Assembly (NCBI GenBank): GCA_009792885.1
Contig: WMCF01000089.1
Coordinates: 506,239-570,238, forward strand
Direction: 5' to 3'
Length of the DNA: 64,000 nt
From: Eremophila alpestris peregrina
Lineage: Eukaryota; Chordata; Aves; Passeriformes; Alaudidae
Shown here: piece after piece, positions 1 through 13,200 of the stretch
Position numbering within the stretch: position 1 is the first letter of the stretch
How the letters are laid out: each line of letters begins with the position of its first letter
The notes under the pieces: generated by a model
The model's database searches: none
Seen by the model: the letters and a program-made list of their open reading frames with translations, nothing else
Told to the model about the DNA's origin: nothing
Program-made: the position numbers and the translations under genes

Positions 1-29
1 TGTCTGTACTACAGGGGTGTTAGGAGATC

Positions 30-385
30 TCCTGGAAACTGTCTCCTCTTCAGGCAGAGTAAGTCCTGTTCCCTCAGCCTTCTCTGCACAGGATAAGTGC
101 ACCAATCCCTAACCACTCTCATGTTTCTCCACTGAACTTGCTCCAGCAGTTTGCCATGCACTTCCTTCATGGAGGTCAAAACTGAATGCAGTAATCTAAT
201 AATGTAGTGCTGGGGAGAGAGTAATAATCCCTTCTCTCAGCTGACTAGCTGTGCTTTTGGACAGCAGAGGATGCTGTTAATCCTGGTTGTTACCAACGTG
301 CACAGCTGGCTCACTGAAAACCACGACACTCGGGACCTTTTCTACAGTGTTGCCCTGCAGCCTGTCCGCTCATTTGGAGGTAAAA
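30..385 (-). mobile_element. CR1 LINE fragment, degraded, minus strand
   Basis: Reads as antisense CR1: the CCCTCAGCCTT string, then TTGCTCCAGCAG and AAAACTGAATGCAGTA follow the order of the antisense 3' half of avian CR1. It is divergent and its right end blurs into the next, oppositely oriented copy. Confidence 0.55.
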
Positions 386-409
386 CAAGGTGTGTCCCCT
401 GACAGACAA

Positions 410-1952
410 TGCTGGTAACAATGACTGAGGAGAAAGCTGAGGTGCTCAAGAACTTCTTTTGCCACAGTCGTCAATGGTAACCCCTCTTCCCACATCTCTT
501 GAGTGGACAAAGAGCAGGATAAGGACTTGGGGAGCTAAGTCTCTCCCACTCTCAGTAAAGATCAGATTCATGGCCACCTGAAGAACCTGAACATACTAAA
601 AGTCTACAGGAGCCAGTGAGATGCATCCTAGAGTCCTGTGGGAACCAGCTGATGTAGTTGCCAAACCACTCTTCACCACATTCGAAAAGTTGTGACAGTC
701 TGGTGAAGTCCCAGGTGACTGGAAAAGGGAAAACATGGTACCCATCTTTAAAAAGAGTAGAAAGGAGGACCCCTGGAACAACTGACCTGTGAGTGTCACC
801 ACTGAAGATCATGGAACAGATCCTGCTGGAAGCTGTGCTAAGGCACATGGAGGACAGGGATGTGATTTGGGACAGCCAGCGTGGCTTTCCCAAGGGCAAG
901 TCCTGCCTGACCAACCTACAGGCCTTCTATGATGGAGTGACTCCACAAGTGGACAAGGCAAAGGCAGCAGATGTCACTTATCATGGTCCTCCACAACATC
1001 CTTCTCTCCCAGAGGGTAGTGGTCAACAGCTCAGAGTTCCAATGGACATCAGTGACCAGTGGTATCCCTCAGGGATCTGTACTGGGACCAGTCTTATTTC
1101 ATAGATGAAGTGCACCCTCATCAAATTTGCAGATGACACCAAACCAAGTGCTGAGCTTGACATTCCTGAAGGACAGGATGCCAACCTGTACAAGCTTGAG
1201 AAGTGGGCTCATGGAAATGCTATGAGGATCAGTAAGACCAAGTGCAAGGTGCTGCAACTGGATCAGGACAATCCCCAGCATCAGCACAGGCTGGGGCTCA
1301 ACAGAGGGAGAGCAGCCCTGTGAGAAGGCCTTGGGGGCTCTGCTGGGTGAGGCTGGACATGACCCAGCCATGGGCACTCCCAGCCCAGAGAGCCAAATGT
1401 GTCCTGGGCTGCATCCAAAGCAGTGTGGGCAGCAGGGGAGGGAGGGGATTCTGCCCCTCTGCTCTGCTCTGCTGAGACCCCACCTGGAACCTGCATCCAG
1501 CTCTGGGGTCCCAGCACAGGAAGGTCATGGACCTGTTGGAGTGGGTCCAGAGAAAGGACACCAAGATGATTAGAGGGAGGGAGCATCTCTCCCATAAGGA
1601 AAGGTGGAGAGAATTGGGATTGTCCAGACTTGACTTCTTGAACTTCCTCTCTGGGGACTTTAAAAATAAATAAAGATGTGTATTGGCAGAAGAAGGAGGA
1701 AAATGGCTTCAAACTAAAAGAGAGTAGGTTTAGATTGGGTATTATGAAAAAATTGTATTCTGTGAGGGTGATGAGGCACTGGAAAAAAGTCACCCAGAGA
1801 TGCTGGGGATGCCTCAGCCCCGGATGCGTTCATGGTCAGGCTGGATGGGACTTGGAGCAAACTGGTCTAATGAAAGGTATCCCTGCACACAGCAGAAGAG
1901 TTAGATGATCATTAAAGTTCCTTCTAATCCAAACCAACCCTTTGATTCTATG
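410..1952 (+). mobile_element. CR1 LINE, reverse-transcriptase part to 3' end, plus strand
   Basis: A long CR1 copy covering the ORF2 reverse-transcriptase region and 3' tail. Translated pieces show RT landmarks: a KGKSCLTNL stretch near 890-925, FADDT at about 1123-1140, and KCKVLQL near 1240. The frame is broken by stops and indels, with an internal deletion between about 985 and 1100, so it is dead. It ends in the CR1-type repeat of TTCTA/ATTCTATG at 1940-1952. Open stretches on either strand here are remnants or shadows of this element, not host genes. Confidence 0.9.
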
Positions 1953-1974
1953 GTAAGATTCATTCCTCCTGTCT

Positions 1975-2530
1975 GTTCAGGTCCCTGAGATAGCAGGGTA
2001 ATGACTGTTCCCTCAGCTTGGTGTCATGTGCAAACTTGACATCACTTGACAATACTGCTCTCTGTCACCTTCTCATGATCTTGACAAAATTGCTCAATGG
2101 CCAGATCCCAGGAGAGACTCCTGTAACACTCCTCCAGGCAGAATTCAAGTATGACCCATTAACCCCCACCTGCTGAGCTTAACCATCTAACCAGTTTTTT
2201 AGCCATCTAGTTGTCCACCCATGCAGAGCCCTAACATTCTACTTTGGATACAAGAGTATTGTGGGACACCAAGTCATAAACCTTGCTGAAGTCCCCTCCT
2301 ACATATTTGTCATGGAAAGCAATCAAGAAGGTCGGGCACCACTGACCACTGTCAAATCCAATTTGGCTGTTCCTCTCTGTCTTCTTTCCCATGAGCCCAG
2401 AAATGTGTCCCAAGAGGTCTTGCATTATGATTTTTAGGAAGATGAAAGCAAGGCTGAGTTTGTGGAAGATGGGACCTATCACTATATGCTTTGGCTGATT
2501 CATTTTCTTCAGCAGGCACACATCTTCAGA
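1975..2530 (-). mobile_element. CR1 LINE internal fragment, older, minus strand
   Basis: Follows the antisense order of the CR1 RT region: GTGTCATGTGCAAACTTG, then AACCAGTTTTTTAGCCATCT, then TGTGGGACACCAAGTCATA. It is more divergent than the neighbouring plus-strand copy, so it is probably an older subfamily. No 3' tail is present. Confidence 0.65.
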
Positions 2531-3519
2531 CCAAGGGGTTTCACCCTGCTTCCCTCTTCCCTATCCTCCCATATATCTGTGGTTTCATAGAGCTCTGCAG
2601 TATCTTAGCCATGTTTTCTATATCATATGTGTAGAAGCAATTAGAAGTATTTCAAAGCTTATGTATGCAACTATTCACTCTTTGTCCCACCATAACAAGT
2701 CAAATTATGCTTTCTTTGGTCTCTTAATTATTTCTAATGTTCCTCCTTGGGAAGGTCAGATCCTTCTGATCATAACTACTCTCATATTCACAATACAGAA
2801 AGGAGACATAAAGTAAGAGTAGAAACTAGAAGATGCTAAGAAATTTTAGAACTTCACTGTTGGTCTACAGGACAAGAATTTATTACACAAGAGGTTTATT
2901 AAACCAGCTTATTATGCCTTTCAGCGAAATACAGATAAATCAGAGCCAAGAACAAAAATTTTAACTACTCTTTCTTGTCTCTCATTGGTTAATGGAGGTA
3001 CCTGGATATTGTTTTGAACAGCTCAGTGGAGATTCTCAATACAAAGCTGAGATCAAGGACCCAGTCAGGCAAGCTGAGATGCAGGCAGCATACATCTGTA
3101 TACACAAAATCCAAAGTGATAGCATCTTTTCTTGTCCCACCCTACTCCATCTATAATACTTTACCCAACATACATAATAAGTCAAAGAAATCGAGGCATT
3201 CCAGAGAGTAGCAACATAGAAACATCCAGGTGTGTAAACATTTTCCAAACTGGCAACAAGAAGGTTAAGTGAACCTAAAAGGACAAAAAAACTCCCCTGT
3301 GTTATGGTGGAGGAAGACTAGGCAGAATTCCTTCTCTTCTCATGAAGACATGTTGAGTGTAGAAGTCAAAACCCATGGCACATCATTTTCTTCTGCCAAC
3401 ACATCATCACAAAACTTCTTGAGGTGGAGCTTTGCGTGCTCTAAAATGGTATGATGATGGGATAGCCAAACCTTCCAGATTAATGGCATGGCAAGAAACT
3501 GGAGGTCCTACCTCTGAGC
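2531..3519. other. Upstream intergenic stretch, nothing recognised
   Basis: About 1 kb of AT-richer unique-looking sequence between CR1 fragments. I see no exon, RNA gene or repeat that I can name. Short open stretches of 60-70 codons occur on both strands, as expected by chance. Confidence 0.5.
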
Positions 3520-3795
3520 CCAGAGAAATGCAACGAAGACGGCGAAGGGGCTGGAGCACAAGTCTTACAAGGAGCAGCCGAGAGAGCTGTGGCTGTTCAG
3601 CCGGAGGAAAGGGGGCTCGGGGCTGACCCTATCGCTCTCTACAACTCCCGGAGAGGAGCTTGTAGCCAGCGGGGGTTCGGCCTCTTCTCTGAGGCAGCTA
3701 GAGACAGGAGCGAGAACATATTCTCCAGCGGCGCCAGGGGACGTTTGGGATGGACGCTAGGAGGAGTTTCTTCACAGGACGCGTGGTCAGACACC
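3520..3795 (+). mobile_element. CR1 LINE 3'-half fragment merged into the DGKQ CpG island
   Basis: Follows a CR1 consensus in order: GGGGCTGGAGCAC, CTGTTCAGCCGGAGGAAAG, CTGACCCTATCGCTCTCTAC, GAGGAGCTTGTAGCCAG, then a TTTGGGATGGACGCTAGGAG-type segment. It stops at about 3795, roughly 235 bases before the DGKQ ATG, without the CR1 tail. It keeps many CpG dinucleotides, unlike the other CR1 copies here, which suggests protection from germline methylation inside a promoter island. Confidence 0.8.
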
Positions 3796-3799
3796 AGGC

Positions 3800-4030
3800 C
3801 TGGCCGCCGGGGGGGCGCTGAGGGTCGGGCCCGGGGCGCGCCGGAGGACACAGGCCGGGCGCGGCGCTGAGGGCACGGCCGGCAGGGGGCAGCGCTCGCC
3901 GCCCGCCGGCGCCGCCGGGCACCGCCCCCGCCCGCCCCCGCCCGCCCCCTCCGCCGCCCCGGGGCGGAAGCGCGGGCGAGCGAGCGAGCGGCGGCCGGCG
4001 CGGAGCGTGCGGAGCGGGCGCCCGGCGGGA
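3800..4030 (+). promoter_or_regulatory. DGKQ: DGKQ CpG-island promoter and 5' UTR
   Basis: A very GC- and CpG-rich stretch lies directly before the DGKQ start codon. Five overlapping CCGCCC cores (possible Sp1/KLF GC boxes) occur at 3922-3947 and a GGGGCGG at 3961-3967. A short GAGC-type repeat follows at 3974-3990. No TATA box is visible, which fits a dispersed housekeeping-type promoter. The transcription start cannot be fixed from sequence; somewhere between the GC boxes and 4030 is likely. The island as a whole spans about 3540-4290, covering exon 1. Confidence 0.75.
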
Positions 4031-4229
4031 ATGGCGGACGGGGCGCGCTCGCTGCGCGGCGGCGGCGGCAGCCCGGCCTCCAGCCCGGTGCTGGGCGGGC
4101 GGGGCCGCGCCGCGGCGGGGGGCAGCAGCCCGCCGGGCCACGCGTTCCGCAGGGTGACCCTGACCAAGCCCACCTTCTGCCACTACTGCACCGACTTCAT
4201 CTGGGGGCTGGCCGGCTACCAGTGCGAGG
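4031..4229 (+). CDS. DGKQ: DGKQ coding exon 1: N-terminal leader and first half of C1-1
   Basis: Codons 1-66 plus one base (ends in phase 1). The start is the ATG at 4031 in a good context (G at -3 and +4) inside a CpG island; the leader motif SSPVLG has a counterpart near the start of human DGKQ. The leader is rich in Gly, Ser, Arg and Pro and likely disordered. C1-1 begins at H37 and the exon carries zinc ligands C50, C53 and C65. The donor is GAGG|GTAAGG. The reading frame stays open upstream to about 4007 without another ATG, so this start is the simplest choice. The sequence is strongly GC-rich, unlike all later exons. Confidence 0.95.
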
Positions 4230-7200
4230 GTAAGGGGCTGCCGGGGCGGCGGCGGCATCGGGACCTGCCGGGGACGCGTCCGGGGCGAAATGGAGGTGGG
4301 GGGGGAGAAAAATTGCTTAAATCCACCGCTGATAAAAACTCTATTCATGATTAGTATCAACAGACTATAGTACTAAAATCTAATTTTAAAATCTAAAACA
4401 AAACCACAGTACTAAAACGCAATACTGAAATATAGTCATAAAAATAGCGCATTCCCTCACAAAAAGAAGTAACCTAATGGTAGTAATCAAAATTCTAGTG
4501 ATAGTCTAATATTAACAGTACTAAATTGCAAAAATCCGCTCTGAGAATGGTAGTCCTGAAAATTCTGCCCCTATTAACGTTTTTAGGAATAAATTTTAAT
4601 AATAATAATTCCTAACAAAAATAACATGAAATCGGAGATGTGTCACTGCTCACTCCTGTGTAGTGACACCAGTGTGTGCTGCGATCCAGCAGTGCCCCAG
4701 CCCATCCTGGGGAAGACAGACTGTGAGCCAACTAGCACCCCAGCATCTCAAAGCATATCCATCTCAGGGCCACCCCCACCTGCTGAAATGCCTGATCCCA
4801 TGGAGAATCTGAGACCTGTGTGGAGTTTGAACCTTTTAAACCTTGGCTTACGCCAGGAAGGGGAGAAGGAATTGGTGGGTTTCCTTGCTGGCCTACACAG
4901 CAGCTGAGGTTCTTCGAAGGACAGAAATTATAACTTGTTCTGATGCAGCAAAATTCAGTGGTGTCATAGCAAAAAAGAGTGGATCTCCGTGTCCCTCTTT
5001 AAAGGAAAACAAACACACCACCACCAGCAACACAAAACTCAAACAAAACAGCACAAAACATGATATCTTCATGAGCATATGCAGTCCAGCTGGCCTGGAT
5101 AGCAGCTCCCAGGCCAGGTCCAAAAGAGTCAGGTTGTACAAGAGCCTCATTTTTTGCGTGGGTGTCTAACAAGGCTGTAAGTGTAGAACAAGTACCCTGC
5201 AGATCTTGAAATAGGTCCTGCCTTTTGTCATTGCTGGGGGTAAAGAGAGTGCAGGATTAAGTTAGGTGGAAGCCATGTTCCTGTGCAGTGCAAAGCAAGT
5301 CTTGCAAAGATGATTTTATATTTGCTTTAAAGTTTTCTGAGAGAAGTGTCATTCTGTCTGTGTAGCATAAGGTCACTGCTTATCCTAACAAGCAAAAAAG
5401 CCCCGAGCTCACATGATAATTTCTTTCATTGTGAAAATGCACAAACCCAGTCTTCTATGGTCTATTCCAACACTGACTTAAAAAATGCCAAATTTTTGGA
5501 GACATAAAACTGGGCATTCAGGTGCAGTTTGTCAGTTAAAGATCTGAACGGTTTTGGTGATGCTAACAGGTAATGCTAGCAAAACGTGAAAAGACCAGAA
5601 TGTCTCACTTTTTTTTTTTTTTTTCCATTCACATGTAACATACTTAAAGGTAGTGTGTTGCTAATTGCATTTAAGATTTTTCCTAGTTTTCCACTGCAGT
5701 TGATGTTCTGAGACTGTTCTTCCCCTTTGGCTTTTCCAGCAGAATTCTGGATAAGCATCCTTAGCACCACTGTCTAATGATCATTTGCTGATGAGGCACT
5801 TCATCAGTTTTAAGCTGCATGTTTAAAATATCTCTTTTAAAACTACTCCTGAAAACCCCACCCCAAACAAGTCACCTCTGTGAGGGGTAATACAAAAGAG
5901 AGGAAATACTCTGTTTTCAGTAGCTCTAACATTCTGTGCTCAGAGTATGTAGGAAAACCCTGTAATGGCACCTGGCACATCAGTGTCTCCACTGGGTGAA
6001 GAATAAGAATTCACTTTTCGTTTGCTTGTTTGTTTTTGTCCTTTCATCTGTTTTCAACCAGCTCTGCTTAGAGTCATGTTTGTCTTTCCAACAACTTACT
6101 GCTAAACAACAAATCTCAAAACCACGTGGTGGGTCATTTGCTCATCTGTCTGCTGTTGTCAAGTTCCAAGTTATTTAATAAATGCTAATATGATTTATTG
6201 AACAGTATTTTAAGTAAATTCCATTTAATAGTTACCTCCTTGTCATATTTACCTTAACTAATCGAGTTTGATCATTGCACTTTAGAAAGTCATAGAAGGA
6301 GTGCCAGGCTGTTAAAACAAAAAAGTGACCCACCCAGCTATTAGAGAAGGAAACGTTTGCTGTAGACTTGAAAAACACAGTAGATAATTGCTACCTCCTT
6401 TTTTTTTGCTCTGCAGAGAGTCTAGGTTTGCAGGTGTAATTGCAGCCATCTGAGGACTCTGTTTGATAAACCACCTACAGGCTTCAACATGAAGCCATCG
6501 AGGCACCTTTTTCTAAGTGGAAGTGGTTTTGCAGTGGTTGCTCTTCCAGATCTGCAGGTTTTCCAAATCTGCTCTAAGTTTTGCAGTGGTTGCTCTTCCA
6601 GATCTGCAGGTTCAGATGTTCAGTCTCCTGATGCTATTTGTGTTGATGTTCCCTGAAGCTAGTTATTACCAAAATAAAAGGTTTCCAGTATTTGAAGGGG
6701 ACTAAGATGTCCATGGTGTGACTCTGCCAGTTGTTGAAAGGAAAAAAAAAAGAAACAAACTAAAAAGGCCCACCACTTATCTGTCATTTGTTTGAGTAGT
6801 TGTATGGCCTAAATGAACTGGATTCATGTTTTAATTGTTAATGTCCTTTTGACCCTTGGAAAAGGGCATCTGCAATGTGTGGATGATCAAGTTTGTGGAG
6901 TTTTTCCATAAATTTATCAACTACTCCGTAGACTGGCATGTGCCCATGTGGCTTACATAGCTGTGAAGCAAAAGTACAAGAAAATAGAATGAATTCTCAA
7001 AACATTTCTGATAGTGGAGGCCAAGATGGTCCTTAGGTTTTCTCGATGAATTCTAAAAAATACATGGAAGAGAGACACTCTGATGTTCTCCCTACAAGGC
7101 ACAAAGTGTCCTGCATCTAATCTGATTGTTTAAAAGATACTGTTTCCCACTACCGTTCAGGGCCAGACCACTGTCATCAGCACTTTGTATGGGATTGAAG

Positions 7201-10200
7201 GTACTCCAGGGGGAATTGCAGCTCTCTTCTTAGATTGGCAAGGTGTTTTTACAAATGAAATTTTATAGGGAATACAGTAGTTTTCCTGTGTGGAATAGGT
7301 GTCCAGTTGGGTCTGAAGATACCACTTTATTAAGTATCTGTATTTATTGTTTTATCAGTCAACCAGGCTTGCATCTGTGGTTTATTCATGTGTCCTCCCC
7401 ACCCCGACAAAACCGTTTTCTGTAAACCTTTTGTAAAGAACTGTTTTTCTTACCACTTTGTTATTTGTAGCTGTGACTTCCTTTGATAAGAGTGTGTGTG
7501 CATGACAGAATAAGTGAAGCTTGAGTTGTAGCATGAAAACTGCTCTCTTATATTGCTCTTGCTTTGCTAAGCATGGTCATTTCAGTGGGTTTAAATTTCC
7601 TCAGGCTTGGCAAAGAAGGGGCAGTGTAAATGACTGAGGTTTTTTGCATGTGTGTATGCATCTTAAAAATGAAAAATACTAGATATATGAATTCTGTATA
7701 AGAAGTGTAAAGAGGGCTCTTACTGGCAGCTCACAGAAGGACCAATTTCATACACTAAAAGGTAGCTAGCAGGTGTCTTATACTGGAGTTTGGGATTACT
7801 TTTAGCCACCAATAAATACATTTGTTTTCACAGTGCTTTTATTTTACATAAAACACTTCAGGGGAAAAAATATTGGAAGAATTGTAGATCTGTACATTTT
7901 GGGGGCTACAAGTATTTCCAGTTCTATAAAACTTTCTAATGTAAAGTCAGCCAAGGATAAAATATAGGGGCTTTAAGTAATAAGCAAGTTTGATTGCAAA
8001 TTTACAATTGTTTAACTATTTTAGGTTTTTATGTCTATATATTTCATTAGAATATCTATGGGAAGCTGCAGTCATGTACTTCTTGGTATATATTTGAGCA
8101 GATAGGCCACCTGTCTTGATTTGAAGCCTCTAAGTCAAATAATATTGTGGGAAACAACATCTTTGTTTTTTGTTTTTGTTTTCAGAGGAGGAGTTGGGGG
8201 GGGTGTTAAATTACTTTTTTTAGGCTTCTAAGCAGAACTTCCAAACTTACTCCAAGATGTATAAAGCTTTGTTTCTCTTAATCTGATTTAGATGTTGGCT
8301 GACAACACCCCAGCTTTTCCAGAATAAAATGTAAACGGTGGATCTGAGTTATATTTATGCCATAAATCTCAGATTTGGCAAGACAGCCAGAAAGCTGCTG
8401 TGATTTATACGGGCATGTCCCAGATTAGGACAAGTCATGTTGTTCCTTGTTGATTTAGGAGAGCCAGGAGATGTTCAGACAGCATTTGCAGCAGTCTTCA
8501 AATGCATATTTTGGACAGATCTTGTACGCATGCTATTAAATTTAAAGGCCATTCTAAGAAATTAGAGTCAGATAAGGGAAGGTGTGTTAAAGCTGGGAGT
8601 TTGTTGAGATATGGAGGTAGTAGCAGGGAATAAGGGGACAAGGGGCAATCTCCCTTGGACTCTCATCCTTTCTAGTTCTGATGCTGAGACAGACATGTGA
8701 AACATCCTTGACCCTACAGGTTTCATTCAGATCTGTTTTGAAGGAAGTGAGTGTTATACAAGCTTCTCCTAAGAGTCTTAATGCTTGCAGCCCAAAGGAA
8801 AAACATATTTTACCTTCTTGTGATGAGCTTCACTTGCTTTTTGTGCATTTTGAACTTAAAATAAAAGCTGCAAGAAGGTAAAACCGCAATACAGTTTTGC
8901 TTCTATCCTCCAATCAGTTTGCATTTTCAAAACTTTGCTGCCTGTATTCTTCAGTGGTTCTCTTGTCAGTGGTAGGACCTTTCTGTTCAACAACAAGCTG
9001 TTTGGTGCTGAGATATTTGAGTCAATGTAACTTTGCTGCATTTAAAACTTAGATGGAGCAAGCAAAGACTGTCAAAAAAGGAAAAAAAAGAACCACAAAC
9101 ACCCCCCAAAAATTCCACAAAATAAAACCTTACACAGAAACTTGGCTCAGTTCAGCTGATATACGTGTTGAGAAAAATGTTTGGAGCATTGATTGACACA
9201 TTGAGAAATGCAATTTACTGGTCTGGATTTGAAGGATAATCAATCTTGTACTGAAGAGAACTCATGCTTTTCTTTTCCTTGCCTCCTTCTGACAGTGCCT
9301 CAGAGGAAAATATCGCTGTCACCATCAGTGATGCAGAGAAAAGGACAGGGTGCTTTGTGAGAATGCACACAGCTTTTGTTGCTGGAAGCTATAGTTTGTG
9401 TTGATAGCATTAGCCCAGATTTCAGTCCAGAAACTCAATTAGGTAGTAAATAACTTACTGCAGGAAGTGCTAAAGTCTGTAATCCAATACCAAGCCTTGC
9501 ACAGCACTTTCATATATCATCTGTGTTACTGCCTCAGTCTGACTCCTTGAGCAGTGACAAAAGCACTAAGGAAGGTGCTCATCAACCCATCATGGTGTGA
9601 AGTGGCTGTGGCTGGTGCTCTGCAGGTTCTCTTTCTAGGTGATCATTCACAAATATACCTTAGACATAATATGTTCAGGTGTTTATCAGCCATCTTCGAG
9701 GGTAACATTTTTCAGTCTTCCTCTGGTAAGTTTCCCACAGACCGTAGTTCTTGCAGTGCTGTGCTAAAAAGATTTTATTCTTTCATGCAGTTGTGTGGGA
9801 GATAAATGTCTGACTAGTTATTTCTTTGTGGTAAACAAAAGACAGTAAACTCTAAGGCTTTCCCCATAAAACTGAGCCTTTTAACACCATTTTGTTTAAA
9901 ACTTGTGCAGCATTTCAGTCAGAAGTGACCTCAGTACTTAATGGATAAAGAAGCACTTGCCTGTTCCGATTTTTGTTGATGTTTATGTGCATTTGCTGGA
10001 TGCTAACGCAGTTCCTTCTTCAGGTTTGTTTTCTTTTTGGAAACCAGTACATTTTGATAACACTTCCCCTTGCTCCGGAGATGGCATGCGTTCCTTCTTT
10101 ATGGATGTAGAATTCTGTATTAACATAGTGGGCGCATCCCTGTGTGGTTACTCAGTCCTTCAGTTCAGTGCTCAGCAATTTTTTATGGTGGTGATGTTAG

Positions 10201-13200
10201 TTGTATTTCAACGTTTCCCTGATAGCGTTAGTTAATATCCAGAATTTTCCATGGGAAATAACCCCGTTAAGCAATCATTTTCCACTGACAATTGCTTTAC
10301 AGCAGGGACCATGCTATGTTAAGTTCGTGGGGCTTAATTAACTAGTTGTAATTGTATCTCAAGGTGGGGCTCCTACATTTACTGCCAGGGGGGATAGCAT
10401 GCAAGGTTTTTAGTTTTCATTCTCCTCTGGCCAGTTTGTAACAAATGTTTCTGTTGATTCCACCCACCACCCATACCCGGGATTATAAATCCAGGGGTAA
10501 GGAGTTTTGTCTCTTTTTTTTCTTTTTTTTTTTTTTTTAGGTGGGTTCCCTCTGGACATGGTGCCTTTGCTAGTCTGTTTTTTCCTTTTTTTGCTTCTTA
10601 GTATTCCATAGAAAGCTGGTTCTCTTCCTAATTTTCGAGTACCCTTCTCAGGTGGCAGCTCTGAATTTTCATTGAACCACGCTGTCCCTGGATGACCTTT
10701 ACTTTTTGGTTATGTCACTAGTTTCTTCCAGAGATGTTTCTAACTCTGAATTTCATTACCTCAAACTGACTTCGTTCTGGGCTACTTGTTGCTCAATTGG
10801 ATCCATCCTGAGTTGGCTCTTGAAAGTACCTTTGGTGAAACTGCTTTTGCAACACTTACAGAAAACAGGTGACTAAGTTGCTTGAATATGTTTGATTTGA
10901 CTCAGCTCCTGTGGGGAAAGAGCAGATTGGATGTATAGTATATATGCCTTTCTAAAGGATTAAACAATACATGCTGATCAGCTCCTGTTCTTTTTGCATT
11001 TCCCTCCTCTCCGGCCTCTTTTTTCAATGGTAATTAGCTGTTTGCAAGAAGCCTGTTAGGAAACACTCCTGAGCAGAGTGAAACCTAACGTGTGTATTAT
11101 CACAGTTAGGATAAGGAACACATTGGAAGTACACTTCTTTTTTTTCTAAGTGGGCTACTACAGTATTCTTCCTTATTGTGGCCTACTGTTGTCTCACTTT
11201 CGAAAGTTTGTTATTCAGTAGAGTACAATGAACCCCTCATTTCATTTCCTGTTCTTATTTAAGTATTTTTATTTGCTTGGCTCTAGAACAATGGGCGGAG
11301 TATATTCATATGTATATATTCACATATATTTATGTGACTTTGCTTTCTTTCCCCTTTAAAATTTAATTTACTTGGAATTATGTTTAGGATTATTAATGTG
11401 ATGTGTGGTATCACTCACCTGCTTGGCTTCTTTTAAATACCAGTTGTATGACATAATTGTCATGGCACTTACTGTTGTAAAAATAACATTGTTTAAACAA
11501 CTAACAATCTAAAACAACTAACAGGATAAACAATGCTGTATATGACCATAATTTAATCCATCCCTGGAGGTTTTACATACACAGTTCTGCTAGATACATT
11601 CTGAATATTTAGAGAAACAGATTTTCCTGTAAGAGATTACTGAATTAATTTGAACTTGAATTAATACTGAATAATTTGAACTTCAGGGGTGAAAATAGGA
11701 GCATTGTGTAGTTCTGCAGGGTGATAGTATGTTATGGTGGCTAGGGAATTCGACATCCAGTTTAAATGCAAGAATGCATAGGAAAAAAATCTCAGTTCCT
11801 CATTGCTTTTCTTTCTGCTTGGCAGATTGTGTCACTTTTTAGTGTCTTGGTTTGTCATGCTATAATTAAGGAAATAAGCCTTTCCTTTTTGTGTAATATG
11901 CAGAATGTGAAAATAATAACTGGTATACCTTATTAACCAGTGGATTTAAGAAATAATCCACTAACCAGTTCCTTAAGTAGTTCAAGCAAAAATACTTCCT
12001 CAGTGCTCAAGCCATTATGTGGTTGGGATATTTGCCTGGGATAGTCATAAATACAAGAAAATTGGTAAGATTTCTCTAAGCATGAAAATGGCATGAGGGA
12101 AGGCTCTGAACATACAATGAAAAAACTGATTGTATTTGACACTGTGGATGCTTTCTTTCAGAATAAAGAAGGCTTTTTGTGAGATGATAGATTTTCTTCA
12201 GAATCTAGTTAGGATGGCAGAGTGAGTGTAAGTCATCACACATACAAATTTTCATGGGAAGCTGATTAGGGCTAGCAGTCCTGGAATGTATCTGCTATAA
12301 AAAGAATCCCTTAGAATTAAAACAAATGTGTGGGCTGAGCAACAACTTAGGAGAAACTGCATTTTTGCATTCAACCTCTTCTAAAAACAGTTTTGATACA
12401 GAGCACTGGAAAAGCTGATTTTAAAAACTTTGGATATTCACAAGTATTCACATAATTTAAAGCTCTCAAGACACTTTTGCAGGTTGTTGCTCAGAGTTTG
12501 GGTGGATGCTGTTGGATTCCCAGTGGCATAGTACAGTGCTGGAGCACTTGTGCCTGCAAGTGAGGTGTGAGCAAAATGCCTGCCCTCACTGCTGGCAGTT
12601 GTCATTAGCAGTAATAGCAGCCCTTCCAAAAAGGAGTCACCATCCCTTTGTCTTGGAAGGGGTTGAAAATGGTGCTTGCAATAATGTTTGATGTTCCAAC
12701 TCTCTGACTGGATGCTGGGCAGACTTAATTGTGTGAACAGAAGAATGCTGAGTGAGAAACCAAACACATGATCCAAGATGAGGAGGTGTGAAAGAAGAGA
12801 TAGATATAACCTTAAACAAAAAGAACTTAAAATTTTCCTGTTTCAATTTCTGTGCAGAAACCAAGTACAGACTTATATGTTCATATTTTTTCTTGTGAAG
12901 AAGTTAACTAACAGCAGCTGGGACTCTTAGGCCTTGGTTGCCAAATCCCTTTTTTAAAAATAGGCTAAAGTAGAAGGTTAAATTGCTATAATGTTAAGAA
13001 TACTCTTCAAAACAGCCAAATATCATGTCCATTTTGGTTTTGACTTCTGTTATTCTGTTCCTATTATATTCTCTTTGCTCCAGAATGGCTCCTGTTTGGC
13101 AAATGCCTAGAGATTTATTGATGCTTTTGTGTTTTTAATTCAAGCACTTTTTCTTCAGCTGAACCAAATAGATTATTTAAATGTAAATCCATAAGATAAT

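Noticed and set aside
1281..1793. A 170-codon minus-strand open frame
   Set aside because: It lies entirely within, and antisense to, the plus-strand CR1 copy.
3698..4360. A 220-codon minus-strand open frame rich in Arg, Pro and Ala
   Set aside because: It is the antisense of the CpG island and DGKQ exon 1. GC-rich DNA lacks stop codons, and the frame has no conserved domain.
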